From Immersiella caudata (taxonomy: Eukaryota > Ascomycota > Sordariomycetes > Sordariales > Lasiosphaeriaceae), in the NCBI GenBank assembly GCA_030512335.1, contig JAULSU010000004.1, positions 3,658,001 to 3,722,000 of the forward strand: a stretch of 64,000 bases of DNA, given 5' to 3'. The position numbers and the translations under genes are program-made. The notes beneath the pieces were generated by a model. The model saw nothing but the letters and a program-made list of their open reading frames with translations, searched no databases and was not told the origin of the DNA. Positions within the stretch are counted from its first letter, which is position 1. Each line of letters opens with the position of its first letter. Below, in pieces: positions 11,165 to 23,055 of the stretch.

Positions 11165-12661
11165 AGCTCGTTGTCGTTGCGAATGTCTTCGAGATAGGAA
11201 CTCAACCAACGTTCTGTCCACGCCGTTTCGTGCGCAAAAGGGGAGACAAAAGAGAATAGAGCAGAAAGCCTCGGCGTCAGCCCAGCTGATAAGATCCCCC
11301 GGCTTTTGTACACCCCTCTCATACTCTATCCCCGCGCGTCAACCATGGTGGTGCCGCGCCCAAACGCCCGCCCGACACCCAGTGCAAATTCCCATCCCCA
11401 ACCAGGCCGGGGTCTAATCCCCGAGATCAACTCCCAGCAGCAGCAGGGAGGCCTGGACCGAACCGAACCAACAAGCTTTCTCCCCCATGCACGTCACGCC
11501 AGTGCGTCCCGCTAATACACCAAGTACAGCAATGTCCTTGCTCACGGTTGATAACGAACACATGTTTCAAGGCCCAACTTCTGTCCCTGATTGGCTCGAT
11601 CCCCGTGGCTTGCGACAATGACACTCGATTCGGAATTCCTTGTGCTGATTGTCGTGGGCTCGGGTCGTCGTTGAGTCCGAGAGGGGAGAGAGCTTCCGAG
11701 GGTAGCAATCTCGTCGATCCATGCTGCTGCCGACGAACGACGGACGACTCCATCAGATTTCTGCTGCAGGGTGCTTTTTGTTTGCTTCCTTCCCCACGCT
11801 TCTACATGCCTGCGTACTCTGCCCAGCCTGCGCTCCGTCTTGGCCTCGGACAATAAAATCAAGCCAAAAAGAAAGCTGGCTTTTTGCGTTTGACCCCCAA
11901 ATCACAGAGGTGCCAACCAGTGCTTCAAGTCGTATTGTCTGTACGCACAAAGCAGTTGGCTCGACGTTACATCCCCCACCGAACGAACCACTGATGATGA
12001 ATTCTCTTCGCCCCGGAGCTCAGCCCGTAGACCGTACCACGGGAGCACCCAGCCGCTAAACCCTTTCCAGGCAAAAAGTACTCGCCCCCTGCCCCTCTAC
12101 TTCCAGGGGCCCCGTTCAACACCGTAGTTAAGCTTTCAGGCTTATCGTCCACCACTTCCATCCACCAAACAAGTCGCAACGGGAGATCGGCTCGGCCTTG
12201 TTGCCCAGCCTGGGCATGTCTCGGCCTGCAGCGGGGGCGTCCGGGGCAAGATGATTCTTATCGCCCCCGCTTCGAGGGAATCCCAATCCAGCCCCACGGG
12301 AAGTTAACCCCCCGCGAAAGGAAGCAAATCCAGGCACAAGTTCGCCATATCGGGTATGAGTTCTAGCAAGATGACGCAGTGATAGCTAGCTAGATAGTAC
12401 TCTACGCAGTCCAAGATATACTGCAGCGCGCCAACACTAACACGAACGACATGGCCCCTTGTTGCAGATGCGCGGTTCCGAATAAGTACCCTTCTGTCTG
12501 CTGCTGATAACGAGGCTCCCATCCGTTTCCGTCCCACGTTTTTTTCTCTCCCACCCTGCCATCCTTTCGAATGGTTTCCCTCTTTTTTGTGTGTCCCTTG
12601 CCTGCCGTATCCATTGCCAGTGTGCTCTCTTACCCCAGAATTTCCTACCTAACCTGACGCC
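11165..12661. promoter_or_regulatory. Divergent upstream region of permease and ammonium transporter, with GATAA cores
   Basis: The 1.5 kb between the two divergent transporter starts holds GATAA cores on the plus strand at 11288, 11550 and 12506, and on the minus strand at 12142-12146 and 12258-12262, plus GATAG sites near 12381 and 12394. GATA factors (AreA/Nit2) bind such cores in nitrogen-regulated fungal promoters. About three GATAA cores would be expected by chance in this length, so enrichment is modest and function is inference. No convincing gene lies inside. Confidence 0.4.
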
Positions 12662-14317
12662 ATGGCCTCCGAGGCGTCGTCCGTCCTTAAAGCATGGGAA
12701 GAATGCGACAAAACAGATACTCTCTTCATTCTGGTCTGCACCGTGTTTTGCTGGACCATTGTCCCGACTGTAAGCCGAGCTGCGCCCAAGTTCACCATCA
12801 ACCTACCCCTTATCCCACACCCGGGCTATCAACATCGCAGTATGCTCACCATGCCCAATGCATAGGTGGGCATTGCCTATGGCGGCTACGCATGGCGCCG
12901 CAACGGCATGACAACGGCCATGGCTGCCGTCCTCACCATCGCGACTTGCTCGATCCAGTGGTTCGTTATTGGGTACACGTTGGCGTATGGTGAAGGCGGC
13001 TGGTTCTTCGGCGACTTCAAGCACTTTATGCACTGGGGCGTCTTGTCCGAGCCGGTTGGGACTATCCCCGCCATTCTCTTCAGCGAGTTTCAGCTGGTTT
13101 TCGAAGCCACTGTTTGTGCCATTGCGGTGGGTGGGTTCTGCGAAAGGGGGAGATTGCTTCCAGTCGTCTTCTTTATTGCTGTGAGTTTTTTGTCCTTGCG
13201 GCTAGCACTGAGTGGCGGGGGCAGAGCAGCTTGACTGATGGGATGGTAGCTCTGGTCGACTTTCATCTACTGCCCTCTCGCTCACATGGTCTGGGGTGGA
13301 GGCGTGCTTGGCGAGGGCCTCGGAGTCCTGGATTTTGCTGGAGGTGGGTAGAGGAGAACAGATTCCCGTCCTGCCGGCCCGGGTGGAGTGACGCTAATCG
13401 TGACATCCCAGGGACACCCGTCCACGTCTGCTCCGGTGCCACAGCCAGTGCCCTGAGCATCTACCTGTCCTACCCTCTTTTCCGCTCTCGAAAGTCCGCG
13501 GTCCGCACCCCGACGCACATCCGTTTGCACCGACCTGGCAATTCCTTCTTCCAGTTGCTTTCCATGATCATCATTTGGGGTTCCTGGCTGGCCTTTGACG
13601 CTGGCACTGTCCTCGCCCTCAACTTCCAGGCCGTCATGGCCCTCTGCGTTACCAACCTCTGTGCCTCGGCCGGCGCCCTGACATGGGCTTGTCTAACCTT
13701 CTACGAAACGGGGCGCTGGTCCCTCGACTCGACCTTCATGGGCGCCATTTCGGGCTTGGTCATGATCACGCCGTCTGCAGGGTTCATCGACATGCCGACC
13801 GCGATCTTCTTCGGGATGTTTGGCGCTCTCTTGTGCAGACAGGCGCTTCGTATCAAGTTCACCAAGTTTGCGCACCGTTGGCGATGGGTAGACAACGGCG
13901 ACACCTTTGCCACGCACTGCGTTGGTGGAATTGCCGCGACAATCTGTACCGGTCTGTTTGCGCAGAAAAAGGTGGCTGCATACGGGGGGGTTGAGATTGA
14001 CGGTGGCGTGTTCTTCGACGGAAACATCCGCCAGCTCTGGGTGCAGATCGTCGAGGTGCTGGTCGGCTTCACCTGGTCATTTGCCGGGTCTTATGCCATC
14101 ATCGCTCTGATCGACTGCGTTCCAGGGCTGGAGGTATTGGCCATTGACCAGTGAGCTTCCAACTCTTGCTTTCGCTATGCTCATATACTAACATCCAATA
14201 AGGCATATCAATGAAGGCCTTGACCTCAACGAGACCGAAGAGTTCCTGAGTGGTATGGAGTATCCGGACGAAGTGGATTACACCCCGACGCCGAAGGGTA
14301 TCATCGCCTTGGAGTGA
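12662..14317 (+). CDS. Ammonium transporter, Amt/Mep family, divergent
   Basis: Predicted 456-residue plasma-membrane ammonium channel/transporter. Five exons: 12662-12769, 12866-13180, 13250-13343, 13412-14150 and 14203-14317, all GT-AG and phase-consistent. Landmarks include VGIAYGGYAWRRNGM, AHMVWGGG and DFAGGTPVHVCSG. Aligned by eye with bacterial AmtB, the pore residues are kept: Phe115 (F107), Trp156 (W148), Asp169 (D160), His177 and His341 (the twin histidines), Trp231 and Phe234. The family signature is altered, however: GGTPVHVCSG in place of GGTVVHINAG, WLAFDAGT in place of WFGFNAGS (Asn to Asp, Ser to Thr), and THCVGG in place of VHGVCG. The C-terminal tail is also unlike the usual regulatory tail. 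It is likely a functional but specialised paralogue. Confidence 0.92.
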
Positions 14318-14441
14318 GAGTCCGGTTGTGGCAGAAGCTTGAGCCTGATGAAAGATGGCCATGTACGAGGTAGTGCCAGCCTAGCGGCGTGTAGATATAA
14401 ATGTTCAAACGAAACACCAAGAAGCTGCATGGCAGTCGTAA

Positions 14442-16362
14442 TTAGCCGAATATACTATGTAGACCGGTGTTGCTCATCACGTCTAGCCAGTGGGTTCTCC
14501 GTGGTGTTCCGATCTCCTCGTCGTAGGCACCCCAGACCGCCCGGATTAGCTGTTTGGCCACATCGATAGGCTTAGGCGGCAGGCTCAGCTCAAGTTGCTC
14601 GAGCCGGTCCATGAGAAAGCGGCGCGCCTGGGATATCTTGATGGAGTTGGGAGTCACGGCAGGGTCGAGCGTTGGTTGCTCGGGCTCCGGAGATATGCTG
14701 CAGGGTGTGGGTAGTTGTGGTGGTGATTTGCCACCTGCTTCGGTGTTGAGGAGATAGCTCTGATGCCCGGCGGCCATAGGGGCCTTGCTCTCGAATCGCA
14801 ACCCACTGCCGGCGCACAGACAGAGAAGTGGCTGGATGCATCGCATGCTGGACACTGGGAGCTGCTGAAGGATGGCGGTGATGTGAAGCGCCAGCGGTGT
14901 GACCCACGTGTTCCACACGGTCTCCCCATCGGCGTCAGCGAGGTTGGGCATTCGTTTCGTGACCAGGTCGGGGAAGCTCTCGTATAGCTGCAAGAGCGAG
15001 GATAGCCGGTACGCTTCTGTTGTGTTGTGTAGGTCGCGGTCTCGAATGGGCAGTTGAATCAGGCCTGGTGGCTCGGCATTGATGGCAAGCAGCGCCTCCT
15101 CTACCACAGTGGCTTCTTCAATATCTTTCATAGCACCTTGCAACGCCTTGAAGCTAGTCCCGTGGTGATGCCTCCACCGAGTTCGTGATCTCCTGCAGAG
15201 CGCAACCGCCTTTCCAAACAGCCTGAAGACATCGGTAGAAACACCGCTCCACGGGTGCGGGACTGCTTTGATAAGGGCCGCCTGAGGCGGTTCTGGCCAG
15301 CTGAGCATGTTCTTGAGGTCGAGTTCGTCCTGGCTCACTACGCTCCGAAGCATCTCTTCGTAGATCAGGCAGCCTTTGAAGAACTCAAATAGCTGCTTCT
15401 CCTTTTCTCCTAGTTTCCAGGTTTCGAGAGTTTTCAGCACTGCCCGCGCCTGCCTCAGATACTGCAAGCCCAACTCGCGGGATTCCAACCAAGCCATCGA
15501 TGAGCTCATGCAAAACAGCGCCAGCAGCAGCTCGCTAGGGAATTTGGTGTAATTTCCACTAAAAAAGTCCATGAGCTCCTTCCTGATGGCTTCGGTTGCC
15601 ATGGTTGGCGCTGCCCTGGCCGTGTCTCGGATGACGGCGGGCAATCGCTCCACCAGAGAGGCGGCCGATATGGCCTGCAGAGCGTAGAACACGGGCGTCG
15701 AGGAGGACCAGAGTTGGTGTGTGAGAGTGCGGTAGGGGTTGACGTGCGAATCCAGTGCTGACCATGAGCCGCAGACCGACTTGAACCAGTGCTCGATGAG
15801 GAATGATGGGATGTCCACCACGGGCTGCAAGACGGATATGTCGGGCACATCCTGGATGTTAGTTTCGGCGCCAGGGCTGTCGTCACGCTTGATGAAGGGA
15901 ACCATGGTGCCGCTGTCGTCTTCGAAGCTAGCATCGGAGTGAGGTCCGGGGGACGGCGACGCCGTCACGTTTGCGGTGGGGCTCCGGGAGGACTCTCCGG
16001 TCTTTGAGATGACCTCGGAGGCGGCGGTGACGAGCTGGTTGAAGTTTTCGGGGCCGCTTGTCGTTGCGTTCCATGGCCTTTCGTGCTTGGTGGACCACTG
16101 CAGGCGCTGCTGGTAGCCTGGGCATTCTAGGTTTTTCTGGGTGCAGTTCCGACAGCTCGGCTTGGTCTCATCGCACCGAAGCTATCAACGCCCATATGTT
16201 AGTCAATCACGTCGGCGTCTCTTCCCCTGCCATCCCCGGTCCGGAAGCCGCAGCGGGAGGGGGAACTCGGGACAAGACGAGATAAGACAAGGGGCAAGGG
16301 CAGCGTACCCGTCGGAGCTTGCAAGTTCGGCACCCGCTTCGAGACTTCTGCTTGTTCTTCAT
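14442..16362 (-). CDS. Zn2Cys6 fungal-specific transcription factor
   Basis: Predicted 597-residue nuclear regulator. A short first exon (16362-16309, MKNKQKSRSGCRTCKLRR) joins across a 127-nt GT-AG intron to LRCDETKPSCRNCTQKNLEC. Together they complete the six-cysteine binuclear zinc cluster (CX2CX6CX6CX2CX6C) at residues about 11-38. The rest is a long single exon with the helical middle region of the fungal_trans_2 type, acidic near 70-100. It converges on the ammonium transporter, with about 125 bp between stop codons. Whether it regulates the neighbouring transporters is a guess from position. The start is fixed by the zinc cluster: no upstream ATG is in frame without crossing non-coding sequence. 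Confidence 0.92.
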
Positions 16363-17561
16363 GGCTGCTGCTGCTTGCTTGTCGTGAGGCTCATCCTCAT
16401 TTCGTCGTCGGTATCGTCGTCGTCGCGATGGCCAAGCTTTATTTTCATCCGGCTTCTGGCGGGCATTCGGCAGACTTATGGGATGGGAAAGGTCGGGGAA
16501 AAGATGAGAAAGCCACTCCGACGAAGACAGGGCAGTGGGCGCCGCAGCCCCCCGTCGAAAGCGCTCTTCGAGTCAAGCCAGTGAGGGCTCACGCTGCAGC
16601 CCAGCGCCCAGCCCACGACAGCCCCAAGACCTGTCGCAGGAGCTCAGCGGCGGAAGCCGAGTGAGATAAGTCGATAACGGCGGTGATGCGGCCAATGAGC
16701 GCCGTTGGAGGCGATCCCGGCAATCAATGTCAGGCCCCTGTCCTGCCATGCCTGCCTGGGGACCGCTGGACCGCGCTGAGCGGGGTACCAATCCCACCTC
16801 CACCAGTGGACTCGCTCTCCAGACACCAGAACGAATTGCCAAGCTCGATGCTTGTTCTTCCCTACGATTTCGAGCAACGCCACGCCACTCAGCGCACACG
16901 GCAGCGCCGGTGAGCCTGTGAGATGCGTTACCGTACCGTACGTAGGGCACTTGGGTCCCTACCAGGTGGCGTACTCTTTTAAACTGTGCCGCAGGAGAGC
17001 TTCGCGGCAGGTGGGAGCAGGGGCCGCAGAGCAGCAGTGCGGTCGGCCCGTTCTTCGTTCTTCTACCAGCTTCAGCTCTCATGAGCCCATCTGTCGTCGG
17101 GCAAAGAGTGGCTGCAAAATCGCTCGTTCGTGCACACCCCATTATTGCCCGATTCATACACCGAGAAATAGGAGCCTCCGTTTCGCCAATAGCAGGCATC
17201 GTGAAACCCTCCCGTCTGCCTGGGCGCAGCGGCCGAACCCGACGGAGGGGATTCCGCTCGAGGTGGAGGAGACGTTCGCCGATCATCCCACTAAGGGTGT
17301 GGAGAGAAACCCTGACCGTCCCGACCGAACCCCACCATGCCCACCAGAATCCGCTCCCCCACCTTTTGATGCGAGCACCCAGTCTTGGTTGGCCCAGCCT
17401 TCCAGTCCTACACCCCCCTCGGCCACTTTGCCCAGTCGCACCGCAAGTTGTGAAGCAGTTGGGTCACCATGGACGCCAATTCTCGCAGACGATGTGAATC
17501 CTTCAGGGAACCCCCACTCTTCTCCTGCCTCGTGCGCACCGAGGTAACACCTGCCGGCATC
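16363..17561. other. Intergenic region upstream of the Zn2Cys6 gene
   Basis: Holds the promoter of the transcription-factor gene and the 3' flank of the kinase gene. The open frames at 16852-17547 (plus) and 16573-17286 (minus) are mutual shadows with no recognisable domain. Confidence 0.45.
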
Positions 17562-18659
17562 TCAGGGGCGACCCGCTTCATGTAGGGACGCATATTGCAA
17601 GGCCTTGCATGGAGTCAGCAATATGGGATAGATAGGGGCGCGCCGACATATACTTGCCTGCTCAGCTGTTGCTCTTCTAGAATCATACCTCACCAACGCC
17701 GACACCAGCTCTCGCCACTCAGGGGAAACCTCTGGGAGGACCGTCTCCCACGACCGCTGCTCGAAGACGCGGTAGATATCGAATGGTGGCGTCTTGAAGT
17801 GCACGGCCTCGGGCCAGGTTTCTCGAGTTGGGGAGCCGATGGTCTTGAAGATGCTCAGAATCAGGCCCAGTTGATTGCCGTCCTCGTGCACAGCACGAGA
17901 CTCGAAAAGCGGCTTCGGCGATGGCCGGCGGCAACATTCCGCGAGCATCGAACCAGTTCCCCACATGTCAACGGCTGTGCCGTAGGACTTGTTGCCGAAG
18001 AGCACTTCCGGTGCACGGTAGGGGCCAGTCCCGATGTCGAGAACCTTTGCGTCGGCGGGCTCGCTGGAGGCTGATAGCTCTGTGTGCCATGCGGTACCAA
18101 AGTCGGATAGGAATGCCGGCCCGGAGGGAGAGGCAAGCAAAACAGCCGAGGGCTTGATATCACGGTGGATGATACCTTGTCCGTGTATGTGTTGAAGCGC
18201 TGTAAGAAGATTCGTGAAGATGGTGCGAATCTGTGAGTCGGCTAAAGGTGAGCTTTTGTCGAGAAGAGCACCGAGTGTCAGTGGCATGTACGGAAAGGCC
18301 AAAACGAAACGCTGCTCCTGGTCCCGGAAGGTTTCGAGGAGAGGGATACAAGGTCGCTGGAGTAGCCCAAGTATTTTGGCCTCCCGTGCTGGATTGTGGG
18401 GCTCGATATCCCGGGTTTCGACGATCACTTTGAGGGCGCGATCCTTGGCACGGTAGACCTCAGCTGTGACGCCGCTGGCAACGTAATGGCAGTCTTCATA
18501 CGGCCCGATTCGGATTCCAGGTGCTCCGGGGTTCGATTCTGGTTCATCTGTTGAAATGCACACCGCACCCGGGCCGGCGTCTGCTGGAGACCCGGGGGCG
18601 GGCTTCCCACTCAGGGCTTCACATGCCGCATCGTAGTCTTCCTTGCACGATTTCAGCAT
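17562..18659 (-). CDS. CMGC/CDK-like protein kinase, Csk1-like, atypical catalytic loop
   Basis: Predicted 347-residue protein with a kinase fold from about residue 50. Visible elements: the VAIK-type lysine in ALKV (Lys77), a likely alpha-C Glu (Glu93), HRD (165-167) with Lys169, DFG (186-188), GTGPYRAPE (APE at 216-218), and the CMGC-type DMWGTGSMLAE. The loop reads HRDIKPSAVLL, so the metal-binding Asn of HRDxKxxN is Ala172. The glycine loop ASGVTAEVY is also degenerate. Exons are 18659-17658 and 17603-17562. The 54-nt intron is GC-AG (CAG|GCAAGT...GCAAG), in frame and stop-free. Splicing restores RATAEQALQYASLHE, the expected end of the fold. Closest in style to CDK-activating kinases of the Csk1 group; that assignment is tentative. 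Confidence 0.85.
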   Translation of the reverse strand: MLKSCKEDYDAACEALSGKPAPGSPADAGPGAVCISTDEPESNPGAPGIRIGPYEDCHYVASGVTAEVYRAKDRALKVIVETRDIEPHNPAREAKILGLLQRPCIPLLETFRDQEQRFVLAFPYMPLTLGALLDKSSPLADSQIRTIFTNLLTALQHIHGQGIIHRDIKPSAVLLASPSGPAFLSDFGTAWHTELSASSEPADAKVLDIGTGPYRAPEVLFGNKSYGTAVDMWGTGSMLAECCRRPSPKPLFESRAVHEDGNQLGLILSIFKTIGSPTRETWPEAVHFKTPPFDIYRVFEQRSWETVLPEVSPEWRELVSALVRYDSRRATAEQASICRRAPIYPILLTPCKALQYASLHEAGRP

Positions 18660-19481
18660 CTACCCTCATTCCATGGGTCGTGCTTCGTCTTACCCGAGAG
18701 TTGGATGATTCAAATGCCTCATTTTCTATCTGAAAGCCAGAACGGCCGATGCCAGCAGCGGCAGCTTCAGTTGAGCTGATTGCCTGGGTATCAGCATACC
18801 GGTATGCGATTCAGCAGGAAAGAGTTCGGGCACACACATCCGTTGGATATTGTCATATCGCTCAGAGGCTGTTAGTAAGCTCCTCCAATCCGCTGTATCC
18901 GGCATCTTCGGGATGCGTTGTGGTAAAGAGTGTGCGCTTTCCGGTTTGTAGAAGATGCAAAGTCCCTTTCTCTCAGCAGCCTCCGGAGAACGGCAAAGTA
19001 GACTGCCAAGACTGCTTCATGGGTGATGAATCGCTAATCACCGCTCCAAGCCACAAAGATCGGACGGAAAGACGCTGAACCGTGACAGATTTGCGGCTGG
19101 TGATTTTTGGGGTTGACGGGCCGGCGCGCAGGCGATTCGTTCGTTTATTCGGCAAAAGCTAGGGGAGGCTTGCGGCTCCACGCAGGGATGAGCTCCTTCC
19201 CCGTGACATCAATGCGAGCACCGAGCACCCAGCAACCAAACAGCAGGCCGTCAAGTGCCCAGCCGCCTCTTCGAGCCGCCGCAGCGCAAATTCGATACTC
19301 GATACTCGATACAGATTACAGACTACTGAATATCGGCATCGCTCAGCGACACCGCCTGACCGGCCCCCCTCGCTCTCCGGCGACTTGCCTATTGCCAGTG
19401 TTATGTGTTGATTTCAGCGCACCCCTCCCGTTGCCGTGTGTCTAGTGATTGCGCCCGACGCTGCTGTCGACCGACGAGACG
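18660..19481. other. Divergent promoter region, kinase and Syp1
   Basis: Lies between two divergently transcribed genes. Short frames here show no family match. The 5' leader of the Syp1 gene probably occupies the right end. Confidence 0.45.
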
Positions 19482-22422
19482 ATGGATGACCTCTCGCGAG
19501 CCGAGTACCCGGCGATGCTGGTAAGCTCCCCCAGAGCTCCGGGCCCCCAGGTTCCATCCGCACCAAGACCAATGCTCTGACCGTTGATGCTGTCGCTGCG
19601 ATCCAGGCGAACCTGCAACCGAGCCAGGCCGTCCAAGTTCTGTCCGACCGGGTCAAGCGCATCTCGAAGGTCAACCTAGAAATTGCAGACTGGCTACAGG
19701 TACGACGCGCCGCCCACCGCGCCCGAGCGGACAATGCCCGAAATCCCGAGACTGAAGATATTCGCAGGAGCGCAGGAAAGTCGAGGAACAGTATGTTGCC
19801 GGGCTGCGGAAGCTGCTCGTCTTCAAGATTCCCAACACGGCGTCCGAGCTTGGGTTCGTCACACGACCTCCTACCTTGCGTGCCTTGGGCCATCTCTCTA
19901 ACAACCCGCGATGTGCAGTGTCTTTACCGGACCATGGGACAAGATTCTCCAGTCGACCGACGCCATCGCCGCCTCCCACCAGTTATTCGCTCAGCGCATC
20001 GACAAAGATGTCGAGGCATCGCTCCGCAGCTTTCATACCAAGAAAGAGATGCAAAATATGCAGACTATCAGCGCCAACCTTGTGACCATGGCAAAGGAGC
20101 TGGATGATGCGGCCGAAAAGTCGGAGAAGTTGACAAGGAAGGGCGGAAAGGCCAATTCTCACAAGGTGGATCTCGCTGCTTCTCGTCTGGAATCGGCCAG
20201 CCAGCAATGGGAGTCTCAAGCGCCCTTCATTTTCGAAACTCTCCAGGCTGTGGACGAGCAAAGGATCAACCACCTGCGCGACGTTTTGACGCAGTTCGAG
20301 ACACACGAAGTTGACCAGGCTACTCGTACCCAAGCCTCGGCGGAAGAGGTGTTGAATGCGATATTGGAGGTCAATACCGAGCAAGAGATACAGAATTTCG
20401 TCCAAAGGACGGTGTCAGGGAAGCCAAAAGTGGAGCGGAAGCCCATAACCCGACAGTCAAGCATCGTGGCAAGCTCGAACCTGGCACCGCCGAGCGTCAC
20501 CGGCCACGAAGATGACGTTAGCGATCATTCGGGCCATAGAGAAGGACAACCAGGTATGGGAAGCGCAGGGCGACCCTGTCTCAGGGGTTACTAACATTTG
20601 TGGCAGAATCGAGGTTGCGAAGCCGAATCGGTACCATGCTCGGACGACGGAGACAGAGCATTCACGGCGGCTTCAACCCCCTGTCGCCTCCAAAACTGGG
20701 CTCTTTCTCACGAAACATTGGCAGCAGCCACGGTCAAACCCTGTCCCCAAGGGCTTCGTCCCACAATTTGACTGATTCTCAGAATCGACTTTCTTCGCTT
20801 GTAGAGAGCCCGACGACAGCAGGGCCGAATGCCAAGGAGGAACCGAAGCCGTCACACGAAGGAACTAATGGTGTTAGCAGCGCGGAGCCATCGCAGAATT
20901 CAGGTGCTATCCAACAATCGTCCAGTATCCTAAATGGCACCGCTGAGGATATCTTCGATGCCCCGCCGCCACCAGGTTCTCCCCCTTCGCAGCACAAAGC
21001 AGAAGATCCGGCAAAGGATGCTGAGGGCTTCACTATCCCGGTTGCCACAAACGACCCCATTGCTCAGGCCCAAAAGGAAGCGGCAGCGGAAGAGGCCGAT
21101 CAGTTCTTCAAGCTCAACATCCAAAAAGAACCAATAGCCGAGGAGGACCAAGACGCAAAGCAGGCGGCCCTCTCCAACGTTGCCAATGCGCTGACAACTA
21201 TGGCGATGCCATCCAGGAAATCGGGTACCATCAGGGGCAGGAGAGATGTTCGAAATACGGTTTACATGCCAGCATCCTTACCAGTGCCTGAAAACTCGTC
21301 AGAAAATCCATTCCCGCCCTCCCCATCACTACCGCCGACTGCCTCGTTCCCAAAGCCAACACCTGCCTCCACTTTTACGTCCGAGCCTAGCCATGCATCT
21401 GATACGCAATCTATTCGGTCCGGAACCTCTGCAGGGGGCGCTTCGGCCTACAGCAGCATCGCGCGTTTGAGGCATCCCGATCTCCACGGGCCTGGATACG
21501 GCCCCGGCTTGCACTCGTCGATCATCGAGACAGTGTCTGCCACATTTGAAAACGGTGCTGTCAAGTCTGCCAAAATCAGCGGCGAGATTGCCTTGTCCTA
21601 CATCCCTAACCCTGAATCCCTTTCTGGTAAGTTGACGGGTACCTGCTTCGACGGATCACCAGCTGACAAGAGGCAGCCTCTGAGACAATTCGCTTGAACA
21701 ACTTCCCTCATCTTGATTCCATCGGACCTAATCGCGTTTTTGTTGGCAACACCTCGTCCCCAGACGAGTTTACTGTAGACACCTCCCACCTTTCAGTTAC
21801 TGCGCCCGCCTTCACCTACAGGGTCCATGCAGAAGATGACGCGACGCTCGCCTCGCACTGTCCCATCCTCCTCCAGCCTGCATGGAAGCCTCAGGGTGAC
21901 AAGCTTGGGCTCCTCTTACAGTACAAGCTTAATCCCGGCTCCGTCCTCCCACGGCCAGTGACACTCTCCAACGTTGCCTTCATTGCTACGTACGAAGGCG
22001 CCCGAGCCAGCGGCGTCCAGACGAAGCCTCCCGGCACCCACCTCAAGGAAAAGCACATCGTGTACTGGCGACTTGGTGACGTCACGCTGACGGAGGACTG
22101 GTCTAAGATCATCTGCCGCGTCATCGGCGAGCAGAACGCAGAGCCCCAACCGGGCCATATCGAAGTCCGGTGGGACTACGCTGTGCCTACATCACCCGAA
22201 GCGACCGAGAATCCCACCCTCGGAAGCGGTATCTCAGTGTCGCGGCTAGTAGAGGGCAAGGGGAAAGAGAAGGCTAACGAGGAAGGCAGCGAAGAGGAGG
22301 AAGAAGATCCGTTCGCTGACGACAAAGGTCCGCTATCGCCAGCAACCATTAAGGATAGCAGGACGTGGGTTGAAGTGCCATTAGTGAGGAGGTTGGTGAG
22401 TGGCAAGTATGAGGCCAAATGA
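19482..22422 (+). CDS. syp1: Endocytic adaptor Syp1 (F-BAR plus mu-homology domain)
   Basis: Predicted 872-residue early endocytic adaptor of the Syp1/FCHo family, which binds curved plasma membrane and cargo at actin patches. Six exons: 19482-19520, 19607-19699, 19768-19853, 19919-20553, 20607-21626 and 21677-22422; introns are 50-86 nt, GT-AG and phase-correct. The N-terminal quarter is a helical F-BAR/EFC domain (SRAEYPAML, WLQERRKVEEQY, VFTGPWDKIL). A long Ser/Pro-rich, probably disordered middle follows. The last 270 or so residues match the mu-homology cargo domain (from SIIETVSATFENGAVKSAK through IRLNNFPHLDSIGPNRVFV). An acidic stretch EEEEEDPFADD falls within the C-terminal domain near its end. 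The small 5' exons were set by the F-BAR match. Confidence 0.93.
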
Positions 22423-23055
22423 CGGGCCGATTTCGTTTGTCTGTGGATTGATGGGCTATCATTTTCGAGGACGGCAATCACCTGTGTCGTGCCTATACGC
22501 TTGGGCTAAAGCTGTTCTTTTGTGTGCGTGTGTTTTTTTTTTATCTTCTACCATTTGTCTGCGTCGAGTTGGAAGCGATGGATAGATCATGTCATGATCT
22601 ACTTAGTTGATATGTAAGAAAGGAGCGGGTTTGCAACCGCATCCCAGAAAAGTTTTGGAGGCGAATGTAGGAGAAGACTTGTTGATGTTTGAGCATGCGA
22701 ACAATGCATTATCAGCAGAGCCCGTGTTGTTGTCGTTGCATGTACGGTTGAGCAAGACCGAGGAGATCACAGAGCGAGTAGTGTTCATACTTCCCCTTGA
22801 CTACTAACTGTGATTAGGTCGGCCCCTCTCCATGTTTGTATACAGCCACTGCGCACATAGGAACCATTATTTGTGTTGTTGCATCATAACATTCATACTA
22901 CTTGTACACAATGCCCAATGCCTGACAAAAATACTGTGTCTCCCATTGAGCAACGTGGGCTGATATGCGCGACATCCTTTGCCCGACTTGCTTCCTAACA
23001 TGGGAATAACGGAGCCAGAACCAACAGTGTTCAAAATATTTACGCCAGGTCCAAA
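22423..23055. other. 3' flanks of convergent genes Syp1 and Mad1
   Basis: Non-coding between two convergent stop codons. It contains a near-perfect palindrome at 22583-22601 (9-bp arms TAGATCATG/CATGATCTA around one base) and a T9-T10 run near 22531, which may belong to 3' UTR processing signals. Confidence 0.5.

Noticed and set aside
20554..20606. Frame break in Syp1 as a frameshift
   Set aside because: A canonical 53-nt GT-AG intron with a CTAAC branch site restores the frame exactly.
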